A stretch of 13,798 nt of DNA. It comes from JBDREW01 sp043819385. GTDB taxonomy: Bacteria; Patescibacteriota; Minisyncoccia; Minisyncoccales; GWA2-38-27. This document shows, piece after piece, positions 12,071 to 13,798 of this stretch. The notes below the pieces were generated by a model that was not told the origin of the DNA, did not search any database, and saw nothing but the letters and a program-made list of their open reading frames with translations. The stretch is taken from assembly GCA_043819385.1 (NCBI GenBank), contig JBDREW010000044.1, positions 1 through 13,798 on the forward strand. The letters are read 5' to 3'. The stretch's first letter is position 1. Each line of letters opens with the position of its first letter. The position numbers were made by a program, and so were the translations under genes.

Positions 12071-13600
12071 ATGAATTTGTTTATCCCACTTATAATAGGT
12101 GTGATTGCTTTGGCAATAGGATCTGTTTTGGGTTATTTTGCCCGTCAGTCTATAGCCAAGAAACAAGCAAACACAATAGAATCAAAGCTTCAGAAGAAAA
12201 TCGATCAAGCTAAGAAAAGCATTGAGGAACTAAGATCAAAAGCAGAGGAAAAGTCTTCTCAAATTATTAGAGAAGCAAAAAAAGATGTTGAAACTCAAAG
12301 ACGTGAGATTTTTAATGCGGAAAAACTCCTTTTAAAAAAGGAAAATGTATTAGGTGAAAAATCTTCAAAATTAGAAGATAAAGAAAAAGAATTTAATTTA
12401 AGAGTAGATAAATTAAAAGAGATAAAAGTAAGTTTAGAAAAATTAAAAATTGATGCAGTAGATAATTTAGAAAGAGTTGCTAATCTTTCAAAACAAGAAG
12501 CAAAAAAAGAATTATTAACTGTTCTTGAAGATGAGTACAAATCAGATATTTTAGAAAAAATAAGAAATTTAGAATCAGAAGGAATCCAACAATATGAAAA
12601 GAAAGCAAAAGGACTTTTAGCATTAGCTATTCAAAAATGTGCTCTTTCTCAAGCTCAAGAATTAACAACTTCTACAGTTTCTCTTCCTTCAGACGAAATT
12701 AAAGGAAGGATTATTGGTAAAGAAGGAAGGAATATAAGGGCATTGGAGAGTTTAACTGGAGTTGAAATAATTGTAGATGAAACACCAGAAACAGTAGTAA
12801 TTTCTGGGTTTGATCCTATAAGGAGACAGGTTGCTAAAAATGCTTTAGAAAAATTAATTCAAGATGGAAGAATTCAACCAGCTAAGATTGAAGAAATGGT
12901 TAAAATCGCAGAAGAAGAAGTGTCTTCTCAAATAAAAGATGCTGGAGATAAAGCTGTTTATGATACTGGAATTGTTGATTTTGATCCAAAAATAATTCAG
13001 TTATTGGGTAGATTACGATATAGAACAAGTTATGGTCAAAATGTTTTACTCCATTCAATTGAAGTTTCACATTTAGCTTCTGCTTTAGCAGCAGAAATGG
13101 GAGCAGATACAAAGATAACTCAAAAAGCTGGATTATTACATGATATTGGAAAAGCTGTTGATCATCAGATTCAAGGTTCTCATGTTGAAATTGGGATTAA
13201 AATTTTAGAGAAATTTAAAATAGATCAAAAAGTGATTGATGCTATGAAATCTCATCATGAAGAATATCCTGCTGAAACACTTGAAGCAGTTTTAATTCAA
13301 ACAGCAGATCAAATTTCAGGTGCTCGTCCTGGAGCTAGAAAAGATACTTTGGAAAATTATTTAAAGAGATTACAAGAGTTAGAGGGAATTGCATTAGACT
13401 TTTCAGGAGTAAAAAAGGCCTATGCTATTCAAGCAGGAAGAGAACTTCGTGTTTTTGTAAGACCAGAAGAAATTGATGATTTGAAAGCTAAAAAATTATC
13501 AAAAGAAATTACTAATAGAATTCAGGAGGAATTGAGATATCCAGGAGAAATAAAAGTTATTGTAATTAGAGAAAATAGAATTGTTGAATATGCGAGATAA
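12071..13600 (+). CDS. rny: Ribonuclease Y
   Basis: RNase Y is the membrane-anchored endoribonuclease that starts mRNA decay in many bacteria lacking RNase E. The 509 residues have the standard plan: one N-terminal membrane helix (about 4-23), a long charged coiled coil (about 28-180), a KH RNA-binding domain (about 206-270, with GRIIGKEGRNIRALE at 212-226), and an HD phosphodiesterase domain (about 325-420). Metal ligands visible in the HD domain are H328, the H357-D358 pair in LLHDIGKA, and further His residues near 365, 371 and 395-396. The C-terminus ELRYPGEIKVIVIRENRIVEYAR is the conserved family ending. The ATG at 12071 starts the membrane helix directly. The preceding bases are A-rich with no Shine-Dalgarno. 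No terminator is seen before the IS-like end. Confidence 0.97.
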   Translation: MNLFIPLIIGVIALAIGSVLGYFARQSIAKKQANTIESKLQKKIDQAKKSIEELRSKAEEKSSQIIREAKKDVETQRREIFNAEKLLLKKENVLGEKSSKLEDKEKEFNLRVDKLKEIKVSLEKLKIDAVDNLERVANLSKQEAKKELLTVLEDEYKSDILEKIRNLESEGIQQYEKKAKGLLALAIQKCALSQAQELTTSTVSLPSDEIKGRIIGKEGRNIRALESLTGVEIIVDETPETVVISGFDPIRRQVAKNALEKLIQDGRIQPAKIEEMVKIAEEEVSSQIKDAGDKAVYDTGIVDFDPKIIQLLGRLRYRTSYGQNVLLHSIEVSHLASALAAEMGADTKITQKAGLLHDIGKAVDHQIQGSHVEIGIKILEKFKIDQKVIDAMKSHHEEYPAETLEAVLIQTADQISGARPGARKDTLENYLKRLQELEGIALDFSGVKKAYAIQAGRELRVFVRPEEIDDLKAKKLSKEITNRIQEELRYPGEIKVIVIRENRIVEYAR

Positions 13601-13671
13601 CATAGTATATATGTATTAGGTAGAAAGTATCAAGTATAAAATAAAAAATAGAGGTTGTTGAACTGGGCCCC

Positions 13672-13703
13672 AAAAAGTAGACACAATTAAGTGTCTACTT
13701 TTT
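13672..13703 (+). terminator. Strong bidirectional terminator hairpin
   Basis: A perfect 13-bp stem AAAAAGTAGACAC/GTGTCTACTTTTT (13672-13684 with 13691-13703) encloses AATTAA. The T-run on the right arm serves the + strand and the A-run serves the other. It would terminate rny, and would also shield the putative transposase gene from outside transcription. Confidence 0.88.
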
Positions 13704-13722
13704 CTATTAAGTCGTTTATGTA

Positions 13723-13728
13723 TATAAT
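13723..13728 (+). promoter_or_regulatory. -10 box before the partial gene at the window end
   Basis: A perfect TATAAT (13723-13728) lies 30 bases before the ATG at 13759. No convincing -35 box is present at 17 bases. It falls after the hairpin of the putative IS end. Confidence 0.4.
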
Positions 13729-13758
13729 AGAATAATAATTAAAGAATAATAAAATAAT

Positions 13759-13798
13759 ATGTTTAATCAAGAACAAATCAAGGAATTATTAAAGAACA
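13759..13798 (+). CDS. Partial gene, possibly an IS3-type OrfA (transposase N-terminus)
   Basis: Thirteen codons are visible from the ATG at 13759 (MFNQEQIKELLKN) before the window ends. The short helical start, and its place just inside a putative IS3-like end, suggest the helix-turn-helix OrfA subunit of a transposase. The 13 residues cannot prove this. A TATAAT box lies 30 bases upstream. Confidence 0.4.
   Translation, partial: MFNQEQIKELLKN

Larger units (their letters stand above)
13659..13798 (+). mobile_element. Left end of an IS3-like insertion sequence (cut by window edge)
   Basis: The sequence from TGAACTGGGCCCCAAAAAG at 13659 has the form of an IS3-family terminal inverted repeat: a TG-starting end, a GGCCCC block and an A-run before GTAGACAC. 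It follows directly on AT-rich spacer after rny. Behind it are a terminator hairpin, a TATAAT box and an open frame, the usual order at a transposase-proximal IS end. The right end and transposase body are outside the window, so this is inference. Confidence 0.45.

Noticed and set aside
22..13600. Possible UGA recoding (Gracilibacteria-type code), since no gene ends in TGA
   Set aside because: All conserved proteins, including the glycine-rich HppA, are full length with no in-frame TGA and all Trp as TGG. The absence of TGA stops is explained by AT richness and the small sample.

Overview
This is an AT-rich chromosomal window from a bacterium. I infer a member of the Candidate Phyla Radiation (Patescibacteria, Parcubacteria-like). 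The grounds are the very low GC content outside a few GC-rich repeats, compact house-keeping genes, a NusA with a long Lys/Glu tail, scarce Shine-Dalgarno sequences, and intergenic regions full of A-rich and GAGAGG-type repeats. This is a judgement from style, since no rRNA or marker phylogeny is available here. All eleven complete genes are on the + strand and end in TAA or TAG. The standard genetic code reads every one of them full length.

Layout. Positions 1-1750 hold an unrecognised protein with a possible PH-like C-terminus, a CYTH-domain phosphohydrolase/cyclase-like protein, and a stand-alone response-regulator receiver domain. Positions 1750-2092 hold a promoter closely followed by an intrinsic terminator (a possible short RNA or nusA attenuator), then a dense repeat region. 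Next come nusA (2093-3469), a K+-independent-type membrane pyrophosphatase hppA (3674-5704), trigger factor tig (5842-7137) and clpP (start corrected to 7243). A strong terminator closes clpP.

Positions 7989-10197 form a self-contained accessory cassette. It holds an N6-adenine-type DNA methyltransferase, an overlapping PD-(D/E)XK endonuclease, and a HExxH metallopeptidase, closed by its own terminator. I read the first two as a type II restriction-modification pair. The protease is the unexplained third member. A PIF1-like SF1B helicase (10335-11675) follows from its own extended -10 promoter, then a repeat-filled gap, then rny (RNase Y, 12071-13600). The window ends in what looks like the left end of an IS3-type element with the first 13 codons of an open frame.

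Functional threads. NusA and RNase Y handle RNA synthesis and decay. Trigger factor and ClpP handle protein folding and turnover. HppA couples pyrophosphate hydrolysis to an ion gradient. The restriction-modification cassette and helicase act on DNA.

The most notable observations are: (1) a 36-bp GC-rich palindromic element lying inside the coding tails of both nusA and the helicase and read in different frames; (2) a dispersed inverted-repeat family flanking nusA and preceding rny; (3) the restriction-modification cassette with an attached metallopeptidase; (4) a tightly packed promoter-terminator upstream of nusA.
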